This document shows positions 28,056 through 38,300 of a DNA stretch of 64,000 nt, piece after piece. Position numbers and translations under genes: made by a program. The stretch's first letter is position 1. Every line of letters begins with the position of its first letter. The DNA comes from DATFJT01 sp965230755 (lineage in GTDB: Bacteria > Bacteroidota > Bacteroidia > Chitinophagales > Saprospiraceae), in contig CBDDLT010000021.1 of assembly GCA_965230755.1 (NCBI GenBank), positions 124,001 to 188,000 on the forward strand, given 5' to 3'. Under the pieces are notes generated by a model. That model was given only the letters and a program-made list of their open reading frames with translations, ran no database searches and was not told the DNA's origin.

Positions 28056-29240
28056 CTAAAAGTACTCAAACACACCTTTATTATGATCTACTATTATTTT
28101 TGGACTTCTCTCTGATTCCTGCGTTTTGACATAGCCAATGATATCAGCTTGTACATCAAAAGAATTGGCTATACTAATTATTTCATTGGCCAAGTCTAAC
28201 GATGGAGTATAAATTTCCATTCGCGTACCCATATTGAAGATCTGAAACATTTCTTGGTAACTGGTATTCGAAGTCTCCTGAATCAGTTCGAATATTGGTG
28301 CAGTAGGCAGTAAATTATCTTTTATAACCTGTACCCCTTCCATGAATTTAGAAACCTTTGTGTGGGCTCCTCCCGTATTATGAATTATACCCGAAATTTC
28401 TTTATGGCTAGATTGCAAGATCGCTTTTAGAATTGGTGAAAATGATCTAGTCGGTGAAGTCAATAATTTTCCAATGGATACTTGGCCATATCCATTTATT
28501 TCAACCGTGTCCGTCAATCTGTATTTTCCAGAATAAATCAAATCATCCGGAATTTGATCATCGTAAGTTTCGTCGAATCTCTTATAATATTCAGAAAGAA
28601 GGTCATGTCTTGCAGAGGTCAATCCATTACAAGATATACCACTGTTGTATTCTGTCTCGTAACTGCTCTTACCACTGGAGGAAAGTCCTACGACAAAATC
28701 GCCATTTCGAATATCAATGTTCACCACATTGTCTTTGCTTAATACAGAACTCACTGTGATACCTGTATCAATAGTCTTGACCAAATCACCCACATCCGCT
28801 GTTTCACCTCCAGCAGAATATGCCTCCAACCCATGCTCATTAAGAAAATTGATGAACAAATTATTTCCTTCGATGATAGAAGCAATGACATCTCCTGATA
28901 TTCGATTCTTATTCCTTCCTATAGTACTAGAAATTAAAAATGGGCCCAAGCTTCCCGAGCATATCATATCATCGATATTCATCACCATCGCATCTTGAGC
29001 AAGGTTGTGCCAAACGGACAAGTCTCCCGTCTCTTTCATGTATAAATAAGCCAAAATACCTTTGGTCCCAACAGTATCCGCATGGATTATGGCACAATTG
29101 GATTCATTTCCTGAGAAGTAATCAGGTAAGATTTTGCAAAAACTATTGTTATACAAACCCTTACTTTGACCTGAGATGGCTTTGTGAACCTCTGATTTGT
29201 CCGATGAAACCCCTCTCTGATGATATCTAAATGAATCCAT
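28056..29240 (-). CDS. purM: Phosphoribosylformylglycinamidine cyclo-ligase, Bacteroidota type
   Basis: 394 residues, longer than E. coli PurM (about 345) but usual for Bacteroidota. Known role: ATP-dependent closure of FGAM to aminoimidazole ribotide in purine synthesis. Seen: RYHQRGVSSDKSEVHKAI at the N-terminus, HADTVGTKGILAYLY (the DGVGTK loop variant), NIDDMICSG, AGGETADVGD and the late IIHNTGGAHTKVSKF block. It stands alone on the minus strand, convergent with the giant surface protein gene (32-bp gap). Confidence 0.87.
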   Translation of the reverse strand: MDSFRYHQRGVSSDKSEVHKAISGQSKGLYNNSFCKILPDYFSGNESNCAIIHADTVGTKGILAYLYMKETGDLSVWHNLAQDAMVMNIDDMICSGSLGPFLISSTIGRNKNRISGDVIASIIEGNNLFINFLNEHGLEAYSAGGETADVGDLVKTIDTGITVSSVLSKDNVVNIDIRNGDFVVGLSSSGKSSYETEYNSGISCNGLTSARHDLLSEYYKRFDETYDDQIPDDLIYSGKYRLTDTVEINGYGQVSIGKLLTSPTRSFSPILKAILQSSHKEISGIIHNTGGAHTKVSKFMEGVQVIKDNLLPTAPIFELIQETSNTSYQEMFQIFNMGTRMEIYTPSLDLANEIISIANSFDVQADIIGYVKTQESERSPKIIVDHNKGVFEYF

Positions 29241-29507
29241 AAAATCTATAATTACCCCACAACTTATGGTGGTCCTAAATGTTTAGACAAAGATGAAAAG
29301 GATTTTCCTATAATGGAAATGCGCTCGATATTTATTGATGATTTTAATAAGATAATTGGAAATCTACATCGTGGTATGCCAGGATTTACAAACTGAAGCT
29401 CGTTTATTACTGATCTGCAATAATTGATCACCGATAACCAATCTCGAATTACACAAATGATTAATAAATAGCGTAGCTTTACTAGTGAATAAAATTAGAA
29501 AATGTAA

Positions 29508-31454
29508 TTGGGGGCACGATCATTTATTTTAGTATTAATTGTTTTTGGCGTTTTGTGGTTTGGAAGGGAGAAACTCGAGTCATCTCCTAAGCGGTTTCAT
29601 TCGAATAATGAACTGATAGAATTCAAGAAATTGACCGCATCTAATGAGCTCAACAGTATCTTTAAAACTTCCGAAGTATGCAAGGGATGCCATGGATTCG
29701 ATCCTACAGGAATAGCTAGTAGGGATAGCAATGGTCTAGACATCAATGTATACGACGATTGGGCAACCAGCATGATGGGACTTTCTGCCAAAGATCCCTA
29801 TTGGCGAGCTAAAGTAGCTCACGAAACCTTCAAACTTCCAGATCTTAAATTGGCCATTGAATCGAAATGTACCCAATGCCATGCCCCTATGGGACATTAC
29901 CAAGCACTATATGAAAACTCTGAGTACAATATGTCCATCCTTTATGGGGACACTTTAGGACTTGATGGAGTAAGCTGTATGTTATGTCATAGCATCAGTA
30001 CTGAAAACCTAGGCCAAACATTTAGTGGAGATATTACGCTCGACACCTTCAGGCTAGCTTATGGTCCCTACCCTTTTCCATTCGACGCGCCGATGACCGA
30101 TTTTGTTGGAGTAAGACCGTTGTATTCCTTTCATATTTTTGATGCAGGAATTTGTGCTGATTGCCACACTTTAATAACTAATAGTTATTCATTGGAAGGA
30201 GAACCAACCAATGAAACATTTGTAGAACAGGCTACCTACCACGAATGGCTTAACTCAAAATATGTAGCGGAAGGTACTACTTGTCAATCCTGTCATATGG
30301 AAGAGCTCAGACAATCTATTGTTGTGGCAAGTGGTATCAGTGCATTAGAACCCAGAGAATACTATCGATTGCACAATTTTAATGGGGCCAATGTCCAAAT
30401 GCTTAATGCCATCAAAAACAATCTTGATTATCTCAATATTGGATTGCCTGATTCACTTTTTGATGAGAGCATAGAAAGTGCTAGAGATAATCTTCAAAAT
30501 AGAAGTGTAGAGCTCACCCTAGAATCCTGCCAAAGTACTGATGGAGTCATTCAAATTGCCTATCAATTAAAGAATAAGACTGGACATAAATTTCCTTCGG
30601 GGTACCCAGCTCGTAGAGCTTATCTTGAGTTCGTTTTGGAAAATGAGATGGGAGATACCATATTCCATAGTGGAAAGCGGAAAGATCATAGAATATTACC
30701 TGAAGGAACAGAATATTTCCCTCACTTTCAGCTCATCGATGATGACCAAAACACCCAAGTATATCAGATTGTCAACGTCGATACGGAAGGTAAACGCACC
30801 AATGGTCTGCTTAGAGCGTATGAATCGATTAAGGACAATAGATTAACACCCATCGGATTCAGCAGCGCTCATTCTACATACGATACCGTAAGAATATTGG
30901 GCAATGCATCATTCGATCCTGATTTTAACTTAAGTCCGACTGGAACGGAAGGAACGGGGGCTGATATCATAGAATATCACATTAATAAAAATGATTATCC
31001 TCTAGAAGAAGGTGTATTATACAAGGCAAGAATTCAACTTTGGTATGAGTCGATTCCTCTACAAGCTTTGGATAGTTTGCAGACCAGTGGGTTGAGTGAA
31101 GTAGACACCCTGAATTTTGTGCTTGATGGTTCTTATGATCCAGTTCTTGTGGCTTCATACGAAAAGGATAGCATAGGTCTTATTGTAAGTACAGATGAAA
31201 CAATACCAGAAGATCAATTAGAAATATTCCCTAATCCATTTAGTGATTTACTGACCATCCGTTCGAGTCAAAATATTTATAATTGCAATATCGAAATCAT
31301 CGATATCAATGGTAGAATAGTACGAAAAGTTGCTCCGGATAATGGATTTACGGAATATAGCATTTCCACTCAGTCTTTGTTGCCAGGTATTTACTTTCTT
31401 AAACTGAGTACAAATGGCCTTGAAATGGAGAATTACAAACTTATTAAGTACTAA
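29508..31454 (+). CDS. Five-haem cytochrome c with T9SS type A sorting domain
   Basis: 648 residues. The start is TTG 29508: an in-frame stop directly precedes it, and the following ARSFILVLIVFGVLWFG stretch is the export signal or anchor. Five CxxCH haem-binding motifs are visible: C58 (CKGCH), C121 (CTQCH), C157 (CMLCH), C216 (CADCH) and C259 (CQSCH). The pattern is like the cytochrome c554/NrfA-type multihaem superfamily. The middle is beta-rich (about 320-550), and the C-terminus is a T9SS type A domain (IFPNPFSDLLTI, IDINGRIV, LLPGIYFLKL). I infer an electron-transfer protein exposed at the cell surface. The next gene starts directly after the stop codon. Confidence 0.88.
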   Translation: MGARSFILVLIVFGVLWFGREKLESSPKRFHSNNELIEFKKLTASNELNSIFKTSEVCKGCHGFDPTGIASRDSNGLDINVYDDWATSMMGLSAKDPYWRAKVAHETFKLPDLKLAIESKCTQCHAPMGHYQALYENSEYNMSILYGDTLGLDGVSCMLCHSISTENLGQTFSGDITLDTFRLAYGPYPFPFDAPMTDFVGVRPLYSFHIFDAGICADCHTLITNSYSLEGEPTNETFVEQATYHEWLNSKYVAEGTTCQSCHMEELRQSIVVASGISALEPREYYRLHNFNGANVQMLNAIKNNLDYLNIGLPDSLFDESIESARDNLQNRSVELTLESCQSTDGVIQIAYQLKNKTGHKFPSGYPARRAYLEFVLENEMGDTIFHSGKRKDHRILPEGTEYFPHFQLIDDDQNTQVYQIVNVDTEGKRTNGLLRAYESIKDNRLTPIGFSSAHSTYDTVRILGNASFDPDFNLSPTGTEGTGADIIEYHINKNDYPLEEGVLYKARIQLWYESIPLQALDSLQTSGLSEVDTLNFVLDGSYDPVLVASYEKDSIGLIVSTDETIPEDQLEIFPNPFSDLLTIRSSQNIYNCNIEIIDINGRIVRKVAPDNGFTEYSISTQSLLPGIYFLKLSTNGLEMENYKLIKY

Positions 31455-32771
31455 TTGAGTCTTCAAAGTATCACATATCGATTGGACCAATGGATCGGAT
31501 CTAGGACAGCTTTATTGCTCATCTTCCTTTATTTGGCTGCAATGGGTTATACCAAACTCGTATTGAGTCAGAATAGGCTGATTACAGGAGATGGAAGGTA
31601 TTATTACGCTCAGATGAGATCAGTCATTTATGATGGTGATATTGATTTCGAGAATGATCTTCGAATGTTCAATCCGAACAATAAGGATCTTTCCAAAGAT
31701 CAAATTCATCCGGAGACAGGGAAAACTATCATCAAATACCCAATAGGTAATGCACTACTATTTAGCCCTGTCGTTATCGCCACGAAATTTCTAAACGAAA
31801 TATTAAATGCATTAGGTTTTAATATTACCAATAATGGATATTCAGCCACCAGTCAGTTTTTCTTATGCCTTTTAAGTGCGTTCTATTTAATGCTCGCTGG
31901 ATTTCTGATTTACCGACTGCTTCTTTTATTTAATAGATCTATCCCTCTACCTAGGCTTCTTGTGGTCATCGCTTTTTTGAGCAGTGCTGCCTTATACTAC
32001 GCTACCATGGAGCCTTCTATGTCACATATAAGTTCTCTTCTAAGCGTTTCGGCATACCTGTATTTCAGTTTTGCCAATTACGGTAAAAAGAAAAAAGGAG
32101 GACAAATTATCCTAATATCAGTTAGTGCGGCATTAATGATTCTTTCCAGGAATCAGAACATCACTTTTTTACTTGTTTCTTTGGTAGAGTTTATTCATTT
32201 GGTCCAAAAGAAGAATTACACTGCCCTAATGGACTTTCTTAAGATGTCCGTCATTGGGTTGATCATGCTAATACCTCAATTCATATATTGGAAGATTATT
32301 TTCGGAGATTACATTGTCTATTCCTATGGAGGAGAGTCTTTCTCACATTACGCAAAACCAAAAATCTTTTCCGTTCTATTCTCTCGAAAGGCCGGTCTAT
32401 TTTTCTGGAACCCATTTTTATTGGCAGGACTTATTGGCTCAATCATGATGGTATTTGAGAGAAAAAAACACGCCCTTCTCTTGTTGGTCCTATTCTTCAT
32501 ACAAGTCTATATCAATTCTTCCTGGGGATGCTGGTGGTTAGGAGACGCTTTTGGTTACAGAGGACTGATCAATTGTATGCCTATACTAGTTTTAGGCATG
32601 GCTCATCTATTCATGAAGTTAGAAACACCCGTACAAAAATCGCTTTTTATTGGTCTCGGAGCCTTTTTTATACTTGTAAATCATCTTTTGATCTTCCAAT
32701 ATTGTGCTGGATGGATACCTCATCACGGCCCACTCTATTACAGTGATGTATTGCTCAATATTTTCGGTTAA
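31455..32771 (+). CDS. Polytopic membrane protein, PMT/ArnT-like glycosyltransferase family
   Basis: 438 residues with about ten membrane segments. The start is TTG 31455, immediately after the cytochrome stop codon; the first internal ATG would cut the first membrane helix. After helix 1 the loop LITGDGRYYYAQMRS carries an Asp like the catalytic first-loop Asp of GT-C glycosyltransferases. Such enzymes move sugars from polyprenyl-phosphate carriers onto lipids or proteins on the outer face of the inner membrane. The 0-bp spacing implies translational coupling with the cytochrome. Assignment to the GT-C superfamily is inference from topology and the loop. Confidence 0.7.
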   Translation: MSLQSITYRLDQWIGSRTALLLIFLYLAAMGYTKLVLSQNRLITGDGRYYYAQMRSVIYDGDIDFENDLRMFNPNNKDLSKDQIHPETGKTIIKYPIGNALLFSPVVIATKFLNEILNALGFNITNNGYSATSQFFLCLLSAFYLMLAGFLIYRLLLLFNRSIPLPRLLVVIAFLSSAALYYATMEPSMSHISSLLSVSAYLYFSFANYGKKKKGGQIILISVSAALMILSRNQNITFLLVSLVEFIHLVQKKNYTALMDFLKMSVIGLIMLIPQFIYWKIIFGDYIVYSYGGESFSHYAKPKIFSVLFSRKAGLFFWNPFLLAGLIGSIMMVFERKKHALLLLVLFFIQVYINSSWGCWWLGDAFGYRGLINCMPILVLGMAHLFMKLETPVQKSLFIGLGAFFILVNHLLIFQYCAGWIPHHGPLYYSDVLLNIFG

Positions 32772-32782
32772 ACATTCATGCA

Positions 32783-33772
32783 ATGTCAGCAACGGAAGCT
32801 ATCAATTGGTTGAAGAAGAAGAACTCATTTCAGTTTCCTTTCTCCTTTGTTTACTCATGGCTACGACTGATTTTTCAATTTGTCGGTATCAACAAGGATT
32901 CTCGGAAAATACTAAAGGAAGCCAGAAATGATATTGAGTACAATCAATCGAATTTAGAGTTTTCAGCAGGTATTCACCATCGAATATGGCAATACGTTAT
33001 TTTTCATGGATTTTTAGCCTATTTACTTGCGAGCTTCAAAGGAACAAAACCCAGTCGATCACAATTAAATCGTTTCGCTTATTTGAGTGTTTGTGCCCCT
33101 TTATTTGACGATTTAAGCGATTTCTGGAAGCTCAATGAATCCGAAATACTAAACCTTATTCGAGGTGATGAAATAGCTAAAATGCCTGCCATTACAAGCA
33201 AGTATGTTAAAAAATATATCCAATTAATAACCGATTCTCTTAGTGAGCCCAGTATTAAGACATTCGAAGCTACCATGACGAAGCTTATCAAAGAACAGGG
33301 AATTGAGCACAACAATAAAAAGGGAGCATATGGGATGTTGCTATACTCAAGCTTGATGAATGAAGAATATTCCGACTTGGATATCAAGTGGATGCTATCC
33401 ATGGGTCAACTAGGACAGTACATCGACGATATATTCGATTATTACAAGGATAAAAAGAATGGAATTCAAACTTGGGCGAATCAGTTTTCAATCGATCAAT
33501 TGAGAAACCAATATTTAGATGAAGTCAGAAATATGATTCAGCTTTTTACGGTAGCTACTAAGAATAGACCGTCCCTACATACAAGTTTCTTTTGGCATTG
33601 TACTTCATTACTGAGCACCCCGCTAGTTGCTATAGAGTTCTATGAAAACAACGCAAAAAAGCCATTAGGTTTACGAAAAGAACACCCCATTTGCGACATG
33701 GAAAAACTAAGCAACCGAGTTGCTTTAATCAAGTACTCCTGGTATCTCGGCAAGAAATTGAGTTCTTCTTAA
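32783..33772 (+). CDS. Class I isoprenoid-synthase-like protein
   Basis: 329 residues, all-helical in character. It has the two Asp-rich metal-binding motifs of class I prenyl/terpene synthases: FDDLSD (DDxxD at 109-113) and DDIFDYYKDKKNG (215-227), spaced about 105 residues apart as expected. Members bind polyprenyl diphosphates through Mg2+. Product and chain length cannot be told; a YtpB-like or squalene-synthase-like activity is possible. It starts 11 bp after the polytopic glycosyltransferase-like gene, so the three genes probably form one transcript. Its stop overlaps the stop of the convergent carboxylase gene by 4 bp. Confidence 0.68.
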   Translation: MSATEAINWLKKKNSFQFPFSFVYSWLRLIFQFVGINKDSRKILKEARNDIEYNQSNLEFSAGIHHRIWQYVIFHGFLAYLLASFKGTKPSRSQLNRFAYLSVCAPLFDDLSDFWKLNESEILNLIRGDEIAKMPAITSKYVKKYIQLITDSLSEPSIKTFEATMTKLIKEQGIEHNNKKGAYGMLLYSSLMNEEYSDLDIKWMLSMGQLGQYIDDIFDYYKDKKNGIQTWANQFSIDQLRNQYLDEVRNMIQLFTVATKNRPSLHTSFFWHCTSLLSTPLVAIEFYENNAKKPLGLRKEHPICDMEKLSNRVALIKYSWYLGKKLSSS

Positions 33773-35310
33773 AGGGGAATATTCCCGTGCTTCTTCTTGG
33801 GCGTCTCTATTTTTTTATTTTCGAGCATGCTGAATGAAGAGATAAGCACTGTCCTTGTTCTAGCCGGATCTATTACTGAATCAATAAATCCTCTTTCTGC
33901 CGCCAAGTAGGGATGAGCAAACTTTTCCGCATACTCTTCTTCCTTTTCTTTCAGTTTGGCTACAGGATCGTCGGCACTCTTGATTTCTTTCCTAAAGATA
34001 ATTTCACTGGCTCCTTTTGCACCCATTACAGCAATTTCTGCATTCGGCCAGGCAATATTAATATCTGCTCCTATGTGCTTAGAATTCATCACATCATAAG
34101 CTCCACCATATGCTTTTCTTGTCACAACTGTAATCCTTGGCACAGTAGCTTCACTAAACGCATATAATAACTTTGCACCATTGGTAATGATACCTTGCCA
34201 TTCCTGATCAGTTCCGGGTAAGAATCCTGGAACGTCTTCTAAAACCAATAGAGGAATATTGAAACTATCACAGAATCTGACAAAACGTGCTGCCTTCTTA
34301 GAAGACTCTACATCTAAAACTCCAGCGAGATGCATGGGTTGATTTGCCACGATTCCTATACTTTTGCCTGCCAATCGAGCAAAACCTACTACTATGTTCT
34401 CGGCATAAAGCTTATGAACTTCCAAGAAACTATCTTGATCTACTAATTCGACGATGACATCTTTAATATCGTATGGAATCGTAGATTGTTCCGGTAATAT
34501 TGATCTCAAGCCTGGTCTATACTCATCTCCAATTTCGTAAGGTACGCTCGGTGCTTTTTCTTCGCAATTCTGTGGTATATAACTCATCAAATTCCTCAAA
34601 TGATTGAGGCATTGTACATCATTGGAAGAAGTGAAATGACAAACTCCACTTTTCGAAGCATGAGTAATAGCACCACCTAATTCCTCACTTGTTACCTCTT
34701 CATTCGTTACCGTCTTTACCACATTTGGACCAGTCACAAACATATAACTGGACTGCTCAACCATAGTGATAAAATCAGTAATAGCAGGACTATAAACTGC
34801 TCCACCTGCGCAGGGACCCATAATAGCACTAATTTGCGGTATCACACCTGACGCTTGAGTATTCCTAAAGAATATATCGGCATAACCACCTAGAGATTTT
34901 ACTCCTTCCTGAATCCTCGCTCCTCCACTATCATTCAAACCAATAACCGGAGCTCCATTTCTCATGGCCATTTCCATGATTTTACAAATCTTCTCGGCAT
35001 GAGTCTCAGATAGAGATCCACCAAAAACCGTAAAATCCTGGGCATAAACATATACCAGCCTACCGTGAATTGTTCCAAATCCAGTTACTACTCCATCCCC
35101 ATCGAATAACATCTTATCCAAGCCAAAATCAGTGGATCGATGCCGGACAAACCTGCCAATTTCATGAAAACTTTGAGAATCCAAAAGGATCTCGAGTCGT
35201 TCTCGCGCAGTCAACTTGCCTTTTGCATGCTGCTTTTCTATTCTATCCTGACCTCCTCCAAGTTCAGATTCTTCTATTCTCTTTTTTAAATAATCCAGGG
35301 TATTCTTCAT
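33769..35310 (-). CDS. Acyl-CoA carboxylase, carboxyltransferase (beta) subunit
   Basis: 513 residues, matching the propionyl-CoA/methylmalonyl-CoA carboxyltransferase family (PccB/MmdA). Seen: KQHAKGKLTARERLEILLD, the oxyanion glycines in NDSGGARIQEGV and GPCAGGAVYSPA, and the C-terminal domain with VLEDVPGFLPGTDQE and RKAYGGAYDVM. It transfers carboxyl from biotin to an acyl-CoA; the biotin carboxylase and carrier subunits are not in the window. It follows the GT/TPR fusion gene by 3 bp on the same strand. Propionyl-CoA is the likely substrate but not proven. Confidence 0.92.
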   Translation of the reverse strand: MKNTLDYLKKRIEESELGGGQDRIEKQHAKGKLTARERLEILLDSQSFHEIGRFVRHRSTDFGLDKMLFDGDGVVTGFGTIHGRLVYVYAQDFTVFGGSLSETHAEKICKIMEMAMRNGAPVIGLNDSGGARIQEGVKSLGGYADIFFRNTQASGVIPQISAIMGPCAGGAVYSPAITDFITMVEQSSYMFVTGPNVVKTVTNEEVTSEELGGAITHASKSGVCHFTSSNDVQCLNHLRNLMSYIPQNCEEKAPSVPYEIGDEYRPGLRSILPEQSTIPYDIKDVIVELVDQDSFLEVHKLYAENIVVGFARLAGKSIGIVANQPMHLAGVLDVESSKKAARFVRFCDSFNIPLLVLEDVPGFLPGTDQEWQGIITNGAKLLYAFSEATVPRITVVTRKAYGGAYDVMNSKHIGADINIAWPNAEIAVMGAKGASEIIFRKEIKSADDPVAKLKEKEEEYAEKFAHPYLAAERGFIDSVIDPARTRTVLISSFSMLENKKIETPKKKHGNIPL

Positions 35311-35313
35311 CGT

Positions 35314-38300
35314 CTAATTCTTGTTAAGTGCTTCCTCATAAGCTTTAAGTAAATCCTGTGCCCGCTCTAATTTTGGATTCAATCTAACAGCCTGCCGCAA
35401 ATTCTGCAGAACGGCATTATAGTCCTTCTCAATCGCGGACTTCTTAGCTCTGAAGAAAGAAGCATATGCCCGCTCTCCTATTTGTTCCGCAACTCGAACT
35501 CCAAGATCAAAGGCCGCCGCAATATTTCCATTTCCTCTTTCAAATTCAACAATTGCGTCGAATGCCTTCTGCCAATCCTTTTCATTGGCGTAGATATTGG
35601 CCAGATAATAATTCGCCGATGACAACTTATAATTGAGATTAACGGTCTTTTCGAACCATTGTTTAGCGGACTCGTTATCGTTCTTTTTCATGTGGTACAA
35701 GCCCTGGTAAAAGGCAATGATTGGATCACTTGTAGTATAATTTGAAATAGTCTCTATGGTCTCTTCGAATTGATCATTTCTTCCTGTCTGCAAATACACA
35801 AAAGCCATTTGCTCGAGCAGTTCGTCATCATCCTTATTTCCTTGATAGGCTATTTGCAATAGAGAATCAGCCTTTCTAAAATCATTGGCCTTAATAGCAT
35901 CTGAAGCTTGTTTTTCAACACTACCATTGATCCTTTTGGAAACGTTCGATAAAATAGCATCACCCAATCGATTCTCATAAATCATTTCCGATGGAGGAAA
36001 ATAGCCATTTCGCAAAATGTCCTTATTGACAAATCTCGAAAAGAATATCTCGTAATCGCTGTCCACTTTATTACGATTGACATAACTCGTATATTTTACC
36101 TTTATCTTATCCCTCAGTTCAGGTATTATCCTCAAATAATGGTTAACAGGTACAAAAGCATTGGTAGATACGGTTACTTCTGCTTTATCCTTCACATTGG
36201 GATATTCATTCTCTAAAAACCACTCACAGGTCTCTTTCATAGAATTCATCCAATAGTCCGTCTCATTATAACTATAGTTATTAGAAGCCCCTCCAAACAA
36301 TTCATTGAAGTAAATGTATTGATTCGGATGGCTTTTGAACATCCACAACAGGGGGAGTATACATAATCCGCCCATTATTGCCTCAACACCAAGCGATATT
36401 TTCGACCCCAATCTTTCCTGTAATGCAGTCCATCCCAATGCGCTGATCACAATCATGATAGGAAGAATAAAAATGAAGTGCCTTATCCCATCGTAATAAC
36501 TCGCTCCAGAAATAATGGCAAATGCAGGTGGAAATAAAAAGGCAAACAACAAAAGGAAATACAAATTTCGTTTGTTCGAATTGGAAGTAAAAAACCTTAG
36601 TAGGTAAAGGGGTAAACCTATAAGTACAACAAGGCTTGATGCCATTAATATCCAGTGAGGCAAATAGAACCACGGCAAGTTATCACTCCATTGATGTGCA
36701 TTGTTGTACAGCATTCTAATACCCGTACTAAAATTCGCCATCTCTCCATAGGAAACAAACGGATTTTTCAAGGGAGACTGCAGAGCGTAAGGCCAAAAAA
36801 GCACACCCAATACATATCCACCTCCAAACATAAGGAGTCCTTTCGTCAAAGCAGTTTTGACATAATTCATATTAAAACCATTCTTTCGAATAACCCTAAT
36901 CAAAGCAACCAAACCAAATAATCCAAGATATGGAATGAGAAGAATGGCTCCTACCCTAATTCCGAATGCCAAGCCAAAACCAATGATAAATCCAATCATA
37001 GTTTTGATGGAAACTTTCGGAAATTCTTTATAGAATTTAACGATATAAATCATGCCTAGAATAAAAAAGCATGCAAAAGGAATATCCTTGGGGTTATTCA
37101 TAGAATGGCCAAATATTCGAGGATACAACAGGCAAAACAGGAATGTCCAAAAGGCAATTTTCCATGACGAGGAAACCTCATAAGCGAGTTTAGCAGTAAA
37201 CAGAAAAAGAAGCAGACCACATAGTGCATTAAAAAGATGCCTAACATCATAGGGATCCATTGAGGACAATACATGCTTGCTCATGAAAGAAGTAAATACT
37301 TCGAAAAACGCACCGTAATGATATAAGTTCTTGTACTCCAAGCAAGATTTATCTTCGCCAAAACTCTCATAATAGCTCAATACCTTATCCCCATACACTT
37401 TTTGAACTTGTTCATCACCAGTTATGCCGTAATCAGAACTCAGTATCGGCATTGCGACCGCAGCCAACACAAATACTACAGCAAATAATAACCGATATAT
37501 CGAATGTTGATCATTTCCATATGATTTTTTCCTAATTGGATTAGTTACGAAATGTTCCCATGTACCCGATAGACCTATCCAAGCAGACTGCAAAAACATC
37601 TTAATGCTATCAGAGAATATCTTGATTTTCGAACCTTCAATATTCTGCCACTTAACTGGTAGGGATACAATGTTGATATCGTTTTGAATTGCTCTGTTTA
37701 AAAGTTCCACATCATGGGCCCAACCCTTCGTTCTCAAACTTCCGAATAAGTACTTAGCTGCTTGAGCAGGATATAGCTTAAACCCGCACTGTGTATCCTT
37801 AAAATTGATTCTTGTGAAGAATTGAATGATACCATTAAATATAAGTCCTGCCCATCTTCGAAAAGCGGTATTCTCCACTTCACTTTCTTTCATTTCCCTA
37901 GATCCAATGTAAATGGTATTGTCTTGAAATACTTCTTCCGGATACTGCTTTATCCATTTAAAAAGTTGACTTGGGCTTACTGCATTGTCTGCGTCGATAG
38001 TGAGTATCCAATCACCGGAAGCTTCCAGGACACCTTTCTTTAACGCCGCTCCTTTACCCCCATTCTTTTCTAAGTCTAGGACCTTAATATTGTCCTTATA
38101 AGTTGATTTATCAGCTAATTTATTCAAATTGGCCAGTGTGTTATCCGAGCTTCCGTCATTGACAAAAATGAACTCCTTTTCACCTTGCCATTTTTGACCA
38201 AAATTCTGAAGCGCTTTAAAGATCTTTCCTAATCTGTTTTCTTCATTGTAGCAGGGGATAATAATAGAAATTGAACCATTGGTAGGAATAACTGCACTTT

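Noticed and set aside
33769..33772. Overlap of the isoprenoid-like and carboxylase genes as evidence of a frameshift
   Set aside because: The two genes are convergent and complete; a 4-bp overlap of stop codons is ordinary in such a dense genome.
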